This document shows, piece after piece, positions 27,412 to 37,061 of a DNA stretch of 64,000 nt; position 1 is the first letter of the stretch, and every line of letters begins with the position of its first letter. The notes below the pieces were generated by a model. It had not been told where the DNA came from. It searched no databases and saw only the letters and a list, made by a program, of their open reading frames with translations. The stretch lies in assembly GCF_029210495.1 (NCBI RefSeq), contig NZ_JARGDK010000013.1, positions 1 to 64,000 of the forward strand, written 5' to 3'. This DNA comes from Pseudothioclava nitratireducens (lineage in GTDB: Bacteria; Pseudomonadota; Alphaproteobacteria; Rhodobacterales; Rhodobacteraceae). The position numbers were made by a program, and so were the translations under genes.

Positions 27412-28377
27412 ATGGCACTCGAAGACGCGAAAAATCAAGTAGATATGGCTTTTACCCGCGAGGACCCGCGCGGGCTGGCCTATGAGAATGCTTTTGCCGG
27501 TGCGACTAGCGCCTTTCGGCGGCGCTATACCAAAGACCTCTCGGGTGTCGATCTGGCGATCACGGGACTGCCTTTCGATCAGGCGGTGACGCATCGGCCC
27601 GGGGCGCGCTTTGGGCCGCGGGCGATCCGCGAGGCGAGCACGCTTCAGGCGTTCGATGCGCCCTATGGCTGGGGCTATGACCCAATGAGCGCGCTCACCA
27701 TCGTCGATTATGGCGATATGGCCTTCGATTATGCGAGCACCCGCGAGGTGCCGGGTCGGGTGCAGGCGCATATCGGGGGCATCCTTGCGGCAGGGGCGGG
27801 CAGTATCGCGCTTGGCGGCGATCATTTCCTGACGCTGCCGATCCTGCGCGCCTATGCCGAGCGGTTGGGGCCGGTCGCGCTCATTCAGTTCGATGCCCAT
27901 TCCGACACCTGGGTCGATGACGACCCCGAACGGATCGACCACGGCACGTTTCTTTACAAGGCGATCCGCGAGGGCGTGGTGGCGCCGGAAACGACCGTGT
28001 CCGTCGGTATTCGCACTGACAACCCCGATACGATGGGCGTCACGATCCTTGACGCGCCCTTCGTGCATCAGGCGGGCGTCGCGGAGACCGTCGCGCGGAT
28101 CAAGGCGGTGGTGGGTGCGCGTCCGACCTATATCACCTTCGACATCGACGGGCTCGATCCCGCCTTCGCGCCGGGCACCGGCACGCCCGTCTGGGGTGGG
28201 CTGGCGAGTTGGCAGGCGGCAGCGATCCTGCGTGGCCTTGCCGGGATCAACCTTGTCGGGGGCGATGTGGTCGAGGTCTCGCCGCCCTATGACACGACCG
28301 GGGCCACGGCGATTGCGGGGGCGCATGTCGCAATGGAGTTGATCGCGCTCTATGGCTGGACGCGGAGGGGGGCATGA
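27412..28377 (+). CDS. speB: Agmatinase-family ureohydrolase
   Basis: A 321-residue manganese ureohydrolase. Metal ligands are in GGDHFLTLP, QFDAHSDTW and TFDIDGLDPAFAPGTGTP. The overall form fits agmatinase (agmatine to putrescine and urea), but related enzymes act on guanidino acids, so the substrate is by family only. The start at 27412 follows AAAGGGAGG. It overlaps the DUF1499 gene by ATGA. Confidence 0.88.
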   Translation: MALEDAKNQVDMAFTREDPRGLAYENAFAGATSAFRRRYTKDLSGVDLAITGLPFDQAVTHRPGARFGPRAIREASTLQAFDAPYGWGYDPMSALTIVDYGDMAFDYASTREVPGRVQAHIGGILAAGAGSIALGGDHFLTLPILRAYAERLGPVALIQFDAHSDTWVDDDPERIDHGTFLYKAIREGVVAPETTVSVGIRTDNPDTMGVTILDAPFVHQAGVAETVARIKAVVGARPTYITFDIDGLDPAFAPGTGTPVWGGLASWQAAAILRGLAGINLVGGDVVEVSPPYDTTGATAIAGAHVAMELIALYGWTRRGA

Positions 28378-28793
28378 AGCTGGCCGTCATCCTTCTGCTG
28401 GGGCTGGCGGCTCTGGCTGTGGCGGGGAGTCTTTATGTCCGGCTCGCGCCGCTGCCGATGGCCGACCCTGGGGACCGCGCCCCGCGTTTTCCGCAGTTCG
28501 AGGGCGATCCGGGCGGTTTCGGGACCACGCTACGCACCGAAGACCCCGACGCCGCCGCACGGCTCGACGCGGTGATCCGCGCCACCCCACGCACTCGTCT
28601 GCTTGAGGGTTCACTGGCCGAGGGGCATCTGCGTTACGTCACGCGCTCGCTGATCTGGGGGTTTCCAGACATTACCGATGTCCTCTTGCGCCCCGGCGAG
28701 ATCCATATCCACGGCCACCTTGTCTATGGCCGCTCGGACCTGGGCGTGAACCGCAGGCGCATCGAGGGCTGGCTGGCGGCGGTGGGGCTCTAG
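28374..28793 (+). CDS. DUF1499 family protein
   Basis: A 139-residue protein with an N-terminal membrane anchor or signal (MKLAVILLLGLAALAVAGSLY) and a DUF1499 domain containing GHLRYVTRSLIWGFPDITDV and the closing SDLGVNRRRIEGWLAAV. Function unknown. It is coupled to speB by an ATGA overlap. Confidence 0.85.
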   Translation: MKLAVILLLGLAALAVAGSLYVRLAPLPMADPGDRAPRFPQFEGDPGGFGTTLRTEDPDAAARLDAVIRATPRTRLLEGSLAEGHLRYVTRSLIWGFPDITDVLLRPGEIHIHGHLVYGRSDLGVNRRRIEGWLAAVGL

Positions 28794-28909
28794 CTCCGAG
28801 GCGGCCCGCTCTGTTGCGCCGAAAGCACGGGCGCGGGCGGGCTTGGGAGCCTGCCTTGTTGGCGGGGGAGCGGCATCTTATCTCGGCGCGGACAGCCCCG
28901 AGGTGCGCC

Positions 28910-29974
28910 ATGCAAACCGTCCTTCACTATTTTCGCTGGCCCTTCGGTCTGACACTGCTCGGGCTTGTGCTCGCCTTCTGGCTGGGCTGGGGTTATGCGG
29001 ATACGCTCAACGGTGCGCTGTCCTTTCTCGCAATCGCGGCGGTGCTGGCGGTGCTCGAAATCTCGCTTTCCTTCGACAATGCCATCGTGAACGCCAACAA
29101 GCTGCGCGACATGACACCCGAATGGCAACGCCGCTTCCTGACATGGGGGATCGTGATTGCGGTCTTCGGGATGCGGATCGTGTTTCCGCTCTTGATCGTG
29201 GTGGTGGCCGCCGATCTTGGCCCGATCGAGGCGCTGCGTCTCGCCGCGCTCCATCCTGCCGAATATGCCCGGATCATCGAGGGGGCGCATGTCTCGATTG
29301 CTGGGTTCGGGGGCGCCTTCCTGATGATGGTGGCGCTCAATTATTTCATCGACGACGCCAAGGATGTGGACTGGATCGCCGCCATCGAACGGAGGCTGCG
29401 CGCCTGTGCGTCGATCCGCGGGCTGGAGATCGGACTGGTGCTGTCCATCGCGCTGCTCTTTGCCACGATCCTGCCCGAGGCCGAGGCGCAGGCCTTTCTC
29501 TTTGCGGCCGTGGCGGGGCTCGTCACCTTTCTGGCCGTCGAGGTGCTGGGGCAGGTGCTTGACCGCGCCTCGATCTCGGCCGAGGCGGCGAAGGGCGGGA
29601 TCGGTGCCTTCCTCTATCTTGAAGTGCTCGACGCTTCGTTCAGTTTCGACGGGGTAATCGGGGCTTTTGCGCTGACGCATAACCTGTTCCTGATCGCCAT
29701 CGGCCTTGGCATCGGCGCGCTTTACGTGCGTTCGATGACGATCATGCTGGTCGAGCGCAACACGCTCGCGCATTTCCGCTATCTCGAACATGGCGCGTTC
29801 TGGTCGATCCTGATCCTGTCGATGATCATGTTCGCGCAGACACTGGCCCATATCCCGGAACTCGTGACCGGGCTTCTGGGCGCGGGCTTCATCGGGTTCG
29901 CGCTGATGTCCTCGGTGCGGTTCAATCGTCTGGCGCAGGGGCTTGGGGCCGATGGCGCCGCCCATTTGCGGTGA
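28910..29974 (+). CDS. DUF475 family (TerC-like) membrane protein
   Basis: A 354-residue protein with about nine membrane spans. The pair of acidic segments LEISLSFDNAIVNANKLRDM and LEVLDASFSFDGVIGAFALT is the TerC/DUF475 metal-site pattern. The related TerC proteins export metal ions or act in metal loading of exoenzymes; no function is established here. The start at 28910 follows a weak GAGG site. Confidence 0.85.
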   Translation: MQTVLHYFRWPFGLTLLGLVLAFWLGWGYADTLNGALSFLAIAAVLAVLEISLSFDNAIVNANKLRDMTPEWQRRFLTWGIVIAVFGMRIVFPLLIVVVAADLGPIEALRLAALHPAEYARIIEGAHVSIAGFGGAFLMMVALNYFIDDAKDVDWIAAIERRLRACASIRGLEIGLVLSIALLFATILPEAEAQAFLFAAVAGLVTFLAVEVLGQVLDRASISAEAAKGGIGAFLYLEVLDASFSFDGVIGAFALTHNLFLIAIGLGIGALYVRSMTIMLVERNTLAHFRYLEHGAFWSILILSMIMFAQTLAHIPELVTGLLGAGFIGFALMSSVRFNRLAQGLGADGAAHLR

Positions 29975-30087
29975 ATGCGGATTCGGGGGTCGACACCCCG
30001 GCGCGGCCCGCTAGTCTTAACCCAAATGATACGGGTTGGGCGCAAGCTGCCGGTCAGGCAGGCGCTCGGCCTTTCGGGAGGGTAGCA

Positions 30088-31701
30088 ATGATTTATGCGC
30101 AGATGCGGTTCCTGCCGCTCGTGGTGACGGCGGTGCTGGCGGTTCTGTCGCTTGGGCTGATCGGGGTTTCGGGCTGGTTCGTGCTGCTGTTTCTGGTCTC
30201 GGCGGGGCTGTTCGCAGTCGGGATCTATGACCTGATCCAGAAGCGCCATTCGGTGCTGCGCAACTACCCGATCATGGGGCATATGCGGTTCCTCTTCGAA
30301 GGGATCCGCCCCGAGATCCGCCAATACCTGATCGAAAGTGATCAGGACGAGGAACCCTTCTCGCGGGAAGAACGCTCGATCGTCTATCAGCGTGCCAAGA
30401 ATGTCGAGGATGCGCGGCCCTTCGGCACCCGGCAGCGGGTTTACGATTCCGGCTATCAGTGGATCACCCATTCGGTGCAGCCCAAGCATATCGAGGACAC
30501 GGATTTCCGCGTGATGATCGGTGGCCCCGATTGCACGCAACCCTATTCGGCCTCGCTTTACAATATCTCGGCAATGAGCTTCGGCTCCCTTTCGGCCAAC
30601 GCGATCGAGGCGCTCAATCGCGGCGCGGCGATGGGGGGATTTGCGCATGATACGGGGGAGGGCGGGATCTCGCGCTACCATCGGGTCGGCGGGGGCGATC
30701 TCATCTATGAACTGGGGTCGGGCTATTTCGGCTGCCGCAACCACGATGGTAGCTTCAACCCCGACAAATTCGCGGCTCTTGCGCAGGAGCCGCAGGTCAA
30801 GATGATCGAAATCAAGCTCAGCCAGGGCGCGAAACCCGGCCATGGCGGGATGCTTCCGGCGGCCAAGATCACCCCGGAAATCGCCGAGGCGCGCGACGTG
30901 CCGATGGGTGTGGACTGCATTTCGCCCGCCTCGCATTCCGCGTTTTCGACACCTTTGGAGCTGTGCTATTTCATCAAGGAATTGCGTGACCTGTCGGGCG
31001 GCAAACCGGTCGGCTTCAAGCTCTGTATCGGCCACCGGCGTGAATTCATGTGCATCGTCAAGGCGATGCTGCAAACCGGGATCACGCCCGATTTCATTGT
31101 GGTGGACGGTAAAGAAGGCGGCACCGGCGCCGCACCTCTGGAATTCTCGAACCATATCGGCATGCCGCTGGTCGAGGGGCTGACCTTCGCGCATAACACG
31201 CTGCGCGGGGCGGGTATCCGGGACCGGATCAAACTGGGCGCGTCCGGTAAGCTGGTGACGGCCTTCGACATCGCACGCATCCTCGCACTCGGCGCGGACT
31301 GGGCGAATTCGGCGCGCGGCTTCATGTTTGCGATCGGCTGTATTCAGGGGCAGGCGTGCCACACCAACCGCTGCCCGGTGGGCGTTGCGACGCAAGACCC
31401 GATCCGCCAGCGCGCGCTGGTCGTGCCGAACAAATCGCGCCGAGTCTATAACTTCCATCGCAACACGATGAAGGCCCTTGGCGAGATGACGGGGGCCGCC
31501 GGGCTCGATCATCCCGGCAAGTTCCTGCCGCATCACCTCTTGGTGCGCGAAAAGGACCGCGACATGAAGGTCGGCTCCGAGGTTTATCCCTACCAGCCCG
31601 AGGGGTTCCTCTTGCGCGGCGAGGATGTGGGCTTTGGCTTCCTGTCACGGTGGAACCGCGCCCATCCCGAGAGTTTCGCACCCCCCGATGACGGGGTCTG
31701 A
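30088..31701 (+). CDS. FMN-binding glutamate synthase-family protein, membrane-anchored
   Basis: A 537-residue protein. Two membrane spans (about 8-45) precede a TIM-barrel domain like that of the glutamate synthase large subunit. The FMN/substrate part contains HTGEGGISRYH-like DTGEGGISRYHRVGGG and KPGHGGMLPAAKIT. The cysteine cluster CIQGQACHTNRCPVGVAT fits a 3Fe-4S site. It lacks the amidotransferase domain, so it is not a full GltB. The start at 30088 has GGGAGGG. Confidence 0.85.
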   Translation: MIYAQMRFLPLVVTAVLAVLSLGLIGVSGWFVLLFLVSAGLFAVGIYDLIQKRHSVLRNYPIMGHMRFLFEGIRPEIRQYLIESDQDEEPFSREERSIVYQRAKNVEDARPFGTRQRVYDSGYQWITHSVQPKHIEDTDFRVMIGGPDCTQPYSASLYNISAMSFGSLSANAIEALNRGAAMGGFAHDTGEGGISRYHRVGGGDLIYELGSGYFGCRNHDGSFNPDKFAALAQEPQVKMIEIKLSQGAKPGHGGMLPAAKITPEIAEARDVPMGVDCISPASHSAFSTPLELCYFIKELRDLSGGKPVGFKLCIGHRREFMCIVKAMLQTGITPDFIVVDGKEGGTGAAPLEFSNHIGMPLVEGLTFAHNTLRGAGIRDRIKLGASGKLVTAFDIARILALGADWANSARGFMFAIGCIQGQACHTNRCPVGVATQDPIRQRALVVPNKSRRVYNFHRNTMKALGEMTGAAGLDHPGKFLPHHLLVREKDRDMKVGSEVYPYQPEGFLLRGEDVGFGFLSRWNRAHPESFAPPDDGV

Positions 31702-31777
31702 ACCGGGGGCGCCGCGCCCCCTTGGCGGGGCCGCGCGGCGCGGCTAAAGAGGGTGTCCAACATTGCCGGAGGCCCCC

Positions 31778-34105
31778 TTGGACAGCACGCAACGCATTCT
31801 CTCGACCATCGCTCAGGATATCGGCGCGGGGGCGCATCAGGTCGCCGCTGCCGTGACGCTTCTCGATGAGGGCGCGACCGTTCCTTTCGTTGCGCGCTAT
31901 CGCAAGGAAGCCACCGGCGGGCTTGATGATACGCAGTTGCGGCTCTTGGCGGATCGGCTTTCTTACCTGCGCGAGCTGGAGACGCGGCGCGCCTCGATCC
32001 TCGAGAGTATCCGCGGCCAAGACAAGCTGACCGACGATCTGGCGGCGGCAATCCACAAGGCGGAGACCAAGGCCGAGCTTGAGGATATCTATCTTCCCTA
32101 CAAGCCCAAGCGCCGCACCAAGGCGATGATCGCGCGCGAGAACGGGCTGGAGCCGCTGGTCGAGGCGATCCTCGCCGACCGTGCCGCCGACCCCGAGGCG
32201 CTGGCGGCAGGCTTTGTCACCGAAGCCGTGCCGAGCGTGAAGGAGGCGTTGACCGGCGCGCGCGACATCATCGCCGAGGGTCTGACCGAGAACGCGCAGC
32301 TTCTGGGCGATCTGCGCGGCTGGCTGCAAAAGGACGCGCTGGTGACCGCCAAGGTGATCGACGGGCAGCAAGAGAAGGGCGCGAAATTCTCGGATTATTT
32401 CGACCACCGCGAGGCTTGGGCGACGGTCCCCTCGCACCGCGCGCTGGCGATGCTGCGCGGTTCGAATGAAGGGGTGCTGACGCTCGATATTGGCCCCGAG
32501 CCCGAGGCGGGCGCGGCGCGGGCCGAAGCCATGGTCGCCGCCACGCTTGATGCGGGCGGGCCGGGCAAGGGCAATGACTGGTTGCGCGGGGTCGCGGGCT
32601 GGACGTGGCGGGTGAAGCTGTCGCTTTCGATGATGCTTGATCTCTTGGGCGAGATGCGTGCGCGGGCGCAGGACGAAGCGATCCGCGTCTTCGCGCGCAA
32701 CCTCAAGGACCTGCTGCTGGCCGCCCCGGCGGGCGCGCGCCCGACGCTCGGTCTCGATCCGGGCATCCGCACGGGCGTCAAGGCGGCGGTGGTTGATGCG
32801 ACCGGCAAACTGGTGGCGACCGAGACGCTCTATCCGTTCCAGCCGAAGAACGATCTGCGCGGCGCGCAGGCGGCGATCCTTGGACTGGTGCAGCGGCATG
32901 GCGTCGAGCTGATCGCTATCGGCAACGGCACCGCCAGCCGCGAGACCGAGCGGCTGGTGGCCGAGACGCTGAAACTTCTGCCCGCTGGGGTGAAGGCCCC
33001 GACCAAAGTTGTCGTCTCCGAAGCGGGTGCGTCGGTCTATTCGGCCTCGGAACTGGCCGCGAAGGAGTTTCCGGGTCTCGACGTGTCGCTGCGCGGTGCC
33101 GTGTCCATCGCGCGACGCTTGCAGGACCCACTTGCCGAATTGGTCAAGATCGAGCCGAAATCCATCGGCGTTGGCCAGTATCAGCACGACGTGGATCAGC
33201 ACCGTCTGAGCCGCACGCTGGAAGCGGTGGTCGAGGATGCGGTGAACGCGGTTGGCGTCGATCTGAACACGGCCTCCGCGCCGCTCTTGACCCATGTGTC
33301 GGGTCTGGGGGCGAGCCTTGCCGAAGCGATCGTCGCGCATCGTGATGCAAACGGGGCGTTCGGCTCGCGCAAGGACCTGCTGTCCGTGCCGCGTCTGGGG
33401 CCGCGCGCCTTTGAGCAGGCGGCGGGGTTCTTACGTATCCAAGGCGGCACCGAGCCGCTCGACGCCTCGGCGGTCCACCCGGAGGCCTATGACGTGGCAC
33501 GCCGGATCGTTTCGGCCTGCGGGCGCGATATCCGGGCGCTGATGGGCGACAGCGCGGCGCTGAAAAAGCTGCGCGCCGAGGAGTTTGTGGATGACCGGTT
33601 TGGGTTGCCCACCGTGCGCGATATCCTGTCCGAGCTGGAAAAACCCGGCCGTGACCCGCGCCCGAGCTTCAAAACCGCGAGCTTCACCGACGGGGTTGAA
33701 GAAATCCGCGACCTGAAGCCGGGCATGGTGCTTGAGGGGACGGTGACCAACGTCGCGGCCTTTGGCGCCTTCGTCGATATCGGCGTGCATCAGGACGGGC
33801 TCGTCCATGTAAGCCAGCTTGCCGACCGTTTCGTCAAAGACCCGCATGAGGTGGTGAAGGCCGGCGATGTGGTCAAGGTGACCGTGACCGAGGTCGATAT
33901 TCCGCGCAACCGGATCGGGCTGAGCATGCGCCGCGATGGCGGGGCGTCTGCGCGCGAGGATCGTGCGGCGCGCGGCGCTCCGGCTGGCCCCAAGGGCCCC
34001 GGCAAAGGTCCGCGCGGTCCCAAGGGGCCGATGAAGGCAGGGCCCAAGGAGAGCGGCACCGGGGCCTTTGGCGCGGCGCTGATGGATGCGATGAAGCGGC
34101 GTTAA
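31778..34105 (+). CDS. tex: Tex-family RNA-binding transcription accessory protein
   Basis: A 775-residue Tex protein that binds nucleic acid and interacts with the transcription machinery. The helical N-terminal domain is followed by a YqgF-like RNase-H fold (RPTLGLDPGIRTGVKAAV), helix-hairpin-helix repeats (NTASAPLLTHVSGLGASLAEAIV) and a C-terminal S1 domain (KPGMVLEGTVTNVAAFGAFVD). A basic Gly/Pro tail follows. I place the start at the TTG at 31778 because GGAGG lies 5 bases before it; an earlier TTG at 31763 would add five residues. Confidence 0.95.
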   Translation: MDSTQRILSTIAQDIGAGAHQVAAAVTLLDEGATVPFVARYRKEATGGLDDTQLRLLADRLSYLRELETRRASILESIRGQDKLTDDLAAAIHKAETKAELEDIYLPYKPKRRTKAMIARENGLEPLVEAILADRAADPEALAAGFVTEAVPSVKEALTGARDIIAEGLTENAQLLGDLRGWLQKDALVTAKVIDGQQEKGAKFSDYFDHREAWATVPSHRALAMLRGSNEGVLTLDIGPEPEAGAARAEAMVAATLDAGGPGKGNDWLRGVAGWTWRVKLSLSMMLDLLGEMRARAQDEAIRVFARNLKDLLLAAPAGARPTLGLDPGIRTGVKAAVVDATGKLVATETLYPFQPKNDLRGAQAAILGLVQRHGVELIAIGNGTASRETERLVAETLKLLPAGVKAPTKVVVSEAGASVYSASELAAKEFPGLDVSLRGAVSIARRLQDPLAELVKIEPKSIGVGQYQHDVDQHRLSRTLEAVVEDAVNAVGVDLNTASAPLLTHVSGLGASLAEAIVAHRDANGAFGSRKDLLSVPRLGPRAFEQAAGFLRIQGGTEPLDASAVHPEAYDVARRIVSACGRDIRALMGDSAALKKLRAEEFVDDRFGLPTVRDILSELEKPGRDPRPSFKTASFTDGVEEIRDLKPGMVLEGTVTNVAAFGAFVDIGVHQDGLVHVSQLADRFVKDPHEVVKAGDVVKVTVTEVDIPRNRIGLSMRRDGGASAREDRAARGAPAGPKGPGKGPRGPKGPMKAGPKESGTGAFGAALMDAMKRR

Positions 34106-34938
34106 TCCGCCATTTGGTAGGAAAGCTCGGCCATCATCTTGCGGAACTCGGGGGAGAGCTGGGTCAGGGCCTCGGGTGAGAGGCTCTGGCGCCATTTCCC
34201 GATCGAATCCGGCGTGATCGGGCGCAGGACTTGCGCGTGATGGGCATGCACGCCCACATCGCCAAGCTTCTGCGGCATCTCGGTCAGGAAGCGCGGCTCA
34301 AACCGCAGGCCCGCCCAGTCGAAGATCCGCGCGAAACTCTCTTCGGGGTCCCGCACAAGGTCCTCATAGCGCATCGCCAGTGTGCGCGGACCCTTGGGCA
34401 GGTGCTTGAGGCAGGCCCGGTTCGCCACCACCCACCTCTCCGCCGAGCCGCTCAGGTCGCGCATATCCGCCTTGATCTGCGAGGCCACCGCGTCGCGCCC
34501 GTCGCGGATCAGATGCAGATACCATGCCTGCGGATAGCGCCTGACGATGCCGCGCAGATGCATCGTGTTCCACGGCGTCTTGTCGCCCCAGCGCGCCGCC
34601 GGGTAGCCGTGCTCGCGCCCCATGAAGGCATAGAGCGCGTCGAACAGCGCTGGCAGTGTCTGACGCGCCTTGGGCCATGTGATTGCATCATCGGCGAAGG
34701 GCGAAAAGCTTTCGATATCCAGATCGGCGCGGTGTTTGTGGCGGTCGAAATAGGCGCAAAGCAGCCAGACTTTCTCGCGCCAACTCAGCCAGAACCAGCG
34801 CGGCCAGCGCTCGATGATCTCGCCGATCACATAGGTCTCGGGCGGGATGTAGATCTGCCCGGAGGCCATCAGAACCCGCCGGGTGAGCGTGTTCCCGGAG
34901 CGCGGCGCACCGACGATGAAGAGGGGGGGCATGCTCAT
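34102..34938 (-). CDS. PAPS-dependent sulfotransferase
   Basis: A 278-residue sulfotransferase with the 5'-phosphosulfate loop FIVGAPRSGNTLTRRVL at the N-terminus and the 3'-phosphate-binding WYLHLIRDGRDAVASQ segment. The acceptor is unknown. Its start overlaps the upstream glycosyltransferase stop by ATGA, so the two likely act on the same surface glycan. It ends in a 4-base overlap with tex, which is convergent. Confidence 0.87.
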   Translation of the reverse strand: MSMPPLFIVGAPRSGNTLTRRVLMASGQIYIPPETYVIGEIIERWPRWFWLSWREKVWLLCAYFDRHKHRADLDIESFSPFADDAITWPKARQTLPALFDALYAFMGREHGYPAARWGDKTPWNTMHLRGIVRRYPQAWYLHLIRDGRDAVASQIKADMRDLSGSAERWVVANRACLKHLPKGPRTLAMRYEDLVRDPEESFARIFDWAGLRFEPRFLTEMPQKLGDVGVHAHHAQVLRPITPDSIGKWRQSLSPEALTQLSPEFRKMMAELSYQMAD

Positions 34939-36107
34939 CTGTCGGCTCCTGTCTGCGGGGCCGTTGCGGCCGTGGACGCGCGGCGGCGGCGGTGAAAGCC
35001 CAGCCATTTGCGCGCAAGGATATGGGGCGGCATCTCGCCTTGAGCGGGACGCCCGCGCGTCGCGGGCGTGGCCAGCAGGCGCTGATAGCGGGCCGCGATG
35101 TCTTGCGCCGAAAAACTCTGGCGGCACCAGTCACCGGCGTCTTTCGCGGGGGTGCGGTGCTGGTCGGGATGGGCGCGGATATGCGCGATAAGCGCGGGCA
35201 CCTCGTCGGGGCGGCCATAAAGCGCATGCGGGCCAAAGGTCGGGCGCAGGCTCTGGTCAAGGATACAGCGGGTCTCCATCAGCATCGCCTCCGCCACGGT
35301 GCGCCCAAAGGCCTCGCGCCAGATCGGGGCGTGAAAATAGGAAAACACGTCGAGACTATCGAGAAAGTCGCGTACCGGCTCGGCGTTGAAGGGCAGGATG
35401 TCCCAGGCGCTCGTATCGACGCCATGGCGCGCGAAGAATGCCGGGTCAGCGCCCAGCACCCGGACCCGCGTCTGCGCATCGGCGGGCAGGCTGGCCGCGA
35501 TGTCGCGCCCGCGCGCGGGCCATTTGTCGGGATGCGCGCGCCCGTGCCGCCCGATGGTCAGCACCGGCCCCGTCAGCCGTGGGCGGGTCGGGCGCCAGGT
35601 CGCAGTGTCGAAACTGTTGGGCCAGTCCTCGGGCGTGATCCTGATAAGCGGCGCGAAGCTCTCCAACTGCGCGCGCAGCAGCCCCGAGATCGGCACCCAG
35701 TCGGGGCGCAGCCCGAAATCGCGCCGGATCGCGCGGGTCACCTGAAGCGGATCGTAGCACAGCGCGCCATTGCCGAGGATCGGCGGGTGATGGGCGATCA
35801 TGAAGGCGCGCTCCGCCGCGATCCTCGGAGCATGGCCGGTTGCGCTCTGGAAAACCTGCGGGTTGTGAAACAGTGCGGCCTGCGCGCGGATCGGCGCGCC
35901 TGCCGAGACCCGCGTGACGCCCTCGAGATCGCACAGGGCCTCAAGCGCGGGATTGACGCCATCGCCGGGCTGAAAAAATCCCTCCGAGCGGTGCAGGCAC
36001 AGCCCCACCCGCAGACCATACGCCGCCAGCGCCCGGATATCGGTCACAACAGCCGCCGCGGTGCCGCCCATGAAACGGGGATCGGTGATGATCACGAGAT
36101 CGGTCAT
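34935..36107 (-). CDS. Glycosyltransferase, probable GT4 type
   Basis: A 390-residue protein with a GT-B-like layout. The N-terminal DLVIITDPRFMGGTAAAVVTD is a typical acceptor-domain start, and the C-terminal HAPIWREAFGRTVAEAMLME is the EX7E-like donor-site region. The frame is open upstream to 36299. I favour 36107 (MTDLVI), since neither it nor 36188 has a strong ribosome binding site and the conserved fold begins here. The start is therefore uncertain. It is co-translated with the sulfotransferase. Confidence 0.75.
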   Translation of the reverse strand: MTDLVIITDPRFMGGTAAAVVTDIRALAAYGLRVGLCLHRSEGFFQPGDGVNPALEALCDLEGVTRVSAGAPIRAQAALFHNPQVFQSATGHAPRIAAERAFMIAHHPPILGNGALCYDPLQVTRAIRRDFGLRPDWVPISGLLRAQLESFAPLIRITPEDWPNSFDTATWRPTRPRLTGPVLTIGRHGRAHPDKWPARGRDIAASLPADAQTRVRVLGADPAFFARHGVDTSAWDILPFNAEPVRDFLDSLDVFSYFHAPIWREAFGRTVAEAMLMETRCILDQSLRPTFGPHALYGRPDEVPALIAHIRAHPDQHRTPAKDAGDWCRQSFSAQDIAARYQRLLATPATRGRPAQGEMPPHILARKWLGFHRRRRASTAATAPQTGADR

Positions 36108-36391
36108 GCCGGGATGCGTCTGCGCTGCTCCTTGGTCGGGATCGGTCTGGGTCAGGGTGACGACAGGGGGATGAAAAAGAAAGCCCATGCCCGAAAACCG
36201 GGCGCCGGGCGCGGGGGTAACCCCTATGTCGCGCGCAAAACCGCCCAAACTGCCCAAATCATGAGCAAAAATGCGCGAAACGGGCCGCTCTGGGGGCAAA
36301 TCCGCGCGGCGCAGGGCGGGCTGTCTTTTCCGCGTGACAGAATCGCCGCCAGACTTAGGCTTGAGAGATGACCCCGAAGGAGCTCCGCACC

Positions 36392-37057
36392 ATGCTGCAT
36401 TTCGTCAAGCGTCTCGTGCCCGAGCCCGCGCTCGATGTGGCGCGATTGCTGGCCGGGCGCCCGCAAAGCCCGCAGGAGACCTATCTGCGACAGCAGCGCC
36501 GGGCGGGGACGTTCTCTTTCGTGCATATCAACAAATGCGGCGGCACCTCGGTCGAGCGCGCGCTCGGTCTGCCGAAGATTCACGACACGGCGCTGGAGCG
36601 GCGCGACAGGATCGGCGCGGATCGCTGGGCGCAGATGTTCACCTTTGCCGTGGTGCGTCACCCCTATGACAAGGTGTGTTCGCATTACCGCTACCGGATC
36701 AAGACGAACCAGACCGGGCTGGGCGCGGCGCCGATCCCGCTCAACGACTGGGTGCTGCGCGCCTATGGTGAGAAAGACCCGGCCTACTACGACCAGCCGC
36801 TGATGTTTGCGCCCTGCATCCACTGGATCACCGACGCGCGCGGCAAGATCATCGTGGATCATATCGCCAAACTCGAAGAGATCGACCAGGACTGGCCCTC
36901 GATTGCGGCCCGGATCGGGGTTGCGGCGGCGTTGCCCAAGGCCAATGCGACGAAACCGGCGGGGGCTTCGCGTGAACTGTTGTCAGAGGAGGCGCGGGCG
37001 CTGATCGACACTCTGTTCGATGAGGATTTCACCGAGTTCGGTTACAGCAAGGGCTAG
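36392..37057 (+). CDS. Sulfotransferase family 2 protein
   Basis: A 221-residue Sulfotransfer_2-type enzyme. The PAPS loop is FSFVHINKCGGTSVERAL and the 3'-phosphate site is FAVVRHPYDKVCSHYRYR. This class includes carbohydrate sulfotransferases. I choose the ATG at 36392 because AAGGAG lies 9 bases upstream; an ATG at 36368 would add eight residues. It is divergent from the glycosyltransferase gene. Confidence 0.85.
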   Translation: MLHFVKRLVPEPALDVARLLAGRPQSPQETYLRQQRRAGTFSFVHINKCGGTSVERALGLPKIHDTALERRDRIGADRWAQMFTFAVVRHPYDKVCSHYRYRIKTNQTGLGAAPIPLNDWVLRAYGEKDPAYYDQPLMFAPCIHWITDARGKIIVDHIAKLEEIDQDWPSIAARIGVAAALPKANATKPAGASRELLSEEARALIDTLFDEDFTEFGYSKG

Positions 37058-37061
37058 GGCG

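Noticed and set aside
31322-33340. 672-codon frame opposite tex
   Set aside because: Antisense shadow; composition unlike any real protein of the window.
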